Shown: positions 63,813-64,000 of the stretch, piece by piece
Layout: the number at the start of each line of letters is the position of its first letter
Position numbering within the stretch: position 1 is the first letter of the stretch
From: Burkholderia seminalis DSM 23518
Lineage (GTDB): Bacteria; Pseudomonadota; Gammaproteobacteria; Burkholderiales; Burkholderiaceae
DNA: 64,000 nt
Assembly (NCBI RefSeq): GCF_902832885.1
Contig: NZ_CADFDK010000008.1
Span: 1 to 64,000 of the forward strand
Reading direction: 5' to 3'
Made by a program: the position numbers and the translations under genes
The notes under the pieces: generated by a model
Seen by the model: only the letters and a program-made list of their open reading frames with translations
Database searches by the model: none
What the model was told of the DNA's origin: nothing

Positions 63813-64000
63813 ATGTCCGATATTTCGATCCACGACCTAGAAGCCGCGATCAATTTCTGGCGCGCCCGCTCGCCGTCGAGCGGCGACGAACTCAAACTCT
63901 GCGAAGAGGCCAGCGCGCTCTCCAAGCCGTATGCGCTGCTGATTGTACAGCGCGAAAGCGCGTTGCAACTGGAAGGTTTGGACCCCAAGGCACGGAAAGC
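63813..64000 (+). CDS. DUF3717 family protein, 3' end outside the window
   Basis: At least 62 residues are visible: MSDISIHDLEAAINFWRARS, then EASALSKPYALLIV. This is the DUF3717 start found in Burkholderia and relatives; function unknown. The frame stays open to the window end. Its leader is divergent from the response regulator gene. Confidence 0.75.
   Translation, partial: MSDISIHDLEAAINFWRARSPSSGDELKLCEEASALSKPYALLIVQRESALQLEGLDPKARK

Overview
The window reads as a GC-rich betaproteobacterial chromosome, most likely a Burkholderia and probably a cepacia-complex relative (inference). The signs are a strong GC3 codon bias, the gsp type II secretion cluster split around an inverted short gspC, an NMT1-type ABC operon fused to a TctDE-like two-component pair, and a bacterial SET-domain protein. 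It opens with the 5' end of a 16S rRNA gene on the minus strand behind two tandem promoters.

Layout. 0-3.7 kb holds the rrn promoters, then a divergent stress unit: catalase-like peroxidase plus cytochrome b561 on the minus strand and an ECF sigma/anti-sigma pair on the plus strand. The two arms share an identical promoter motif. 3.7-7.3 kb is an accessory patch of lower apparent GC. It carries an unknown membrane protein, an Imm71/72-like immunity protein, a frameshifted companion, gene debris, and six copies of a roughly 53-bp repeat that ends in DnaA-box-like sequence. tRNA-Val(GAC) lies at 7.4 kb. 7.7-14 kb has a DUF2628 protein, an ECF41 sigma factor with its carboxymuconolactone-decarboxylase-like partner, egtBD for ergothioneine, and three small exported proteins. 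14-19.3 kb is a type III restriction-modification operon whose nuclease motif looks altered. 19.5-26 kb has a porin and a five-gene ABC transporter/two-component operon.

26-31 kb is the flagellar operon fliLMNOPQR. 30.7-33 kb has lrgA/lrgB with a divergent LysR regulator. 33-35.5 kb has an EmrB-type drug exporter and its MarR regulator, followed by a NodT-type outer-membrane efflux channel. 37.7-49.4 kb is the complete general (type II) secretion cluster gspN,M,L,K,J,I,H,G, with gspC inverted, then gspF,E,D. 49.7-64 kb is mostly housekeeping: a lytic transglycosylase, a COG0523 GTPase, HU, mnmC, a cation/proton antiporter, a YbdK ligase, a MarR protein with a Cys/His tail, an amidotransferase, an Old Yellow Enzyme, a SET protein, a second TctDE-like pair, and a truncated DUF3717 gene.

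The least explained material is non-coding. One item is the six-copy repeat at 3.75-5.2 kb. The other is a pair of diverged ~250-bp elements in inverted orientation at 7.0 and 54.5 kb. Each of these has an AT-rich core, a single DnaA-like box and an inverted pair of DnaA-like boxes. Redox and oxidative-stress genes (catalase, b561, the CMD protein, ergothioneine) cluster in the first 12.5 kb. All family assignments were made by reading translated sequence; no database search was run.
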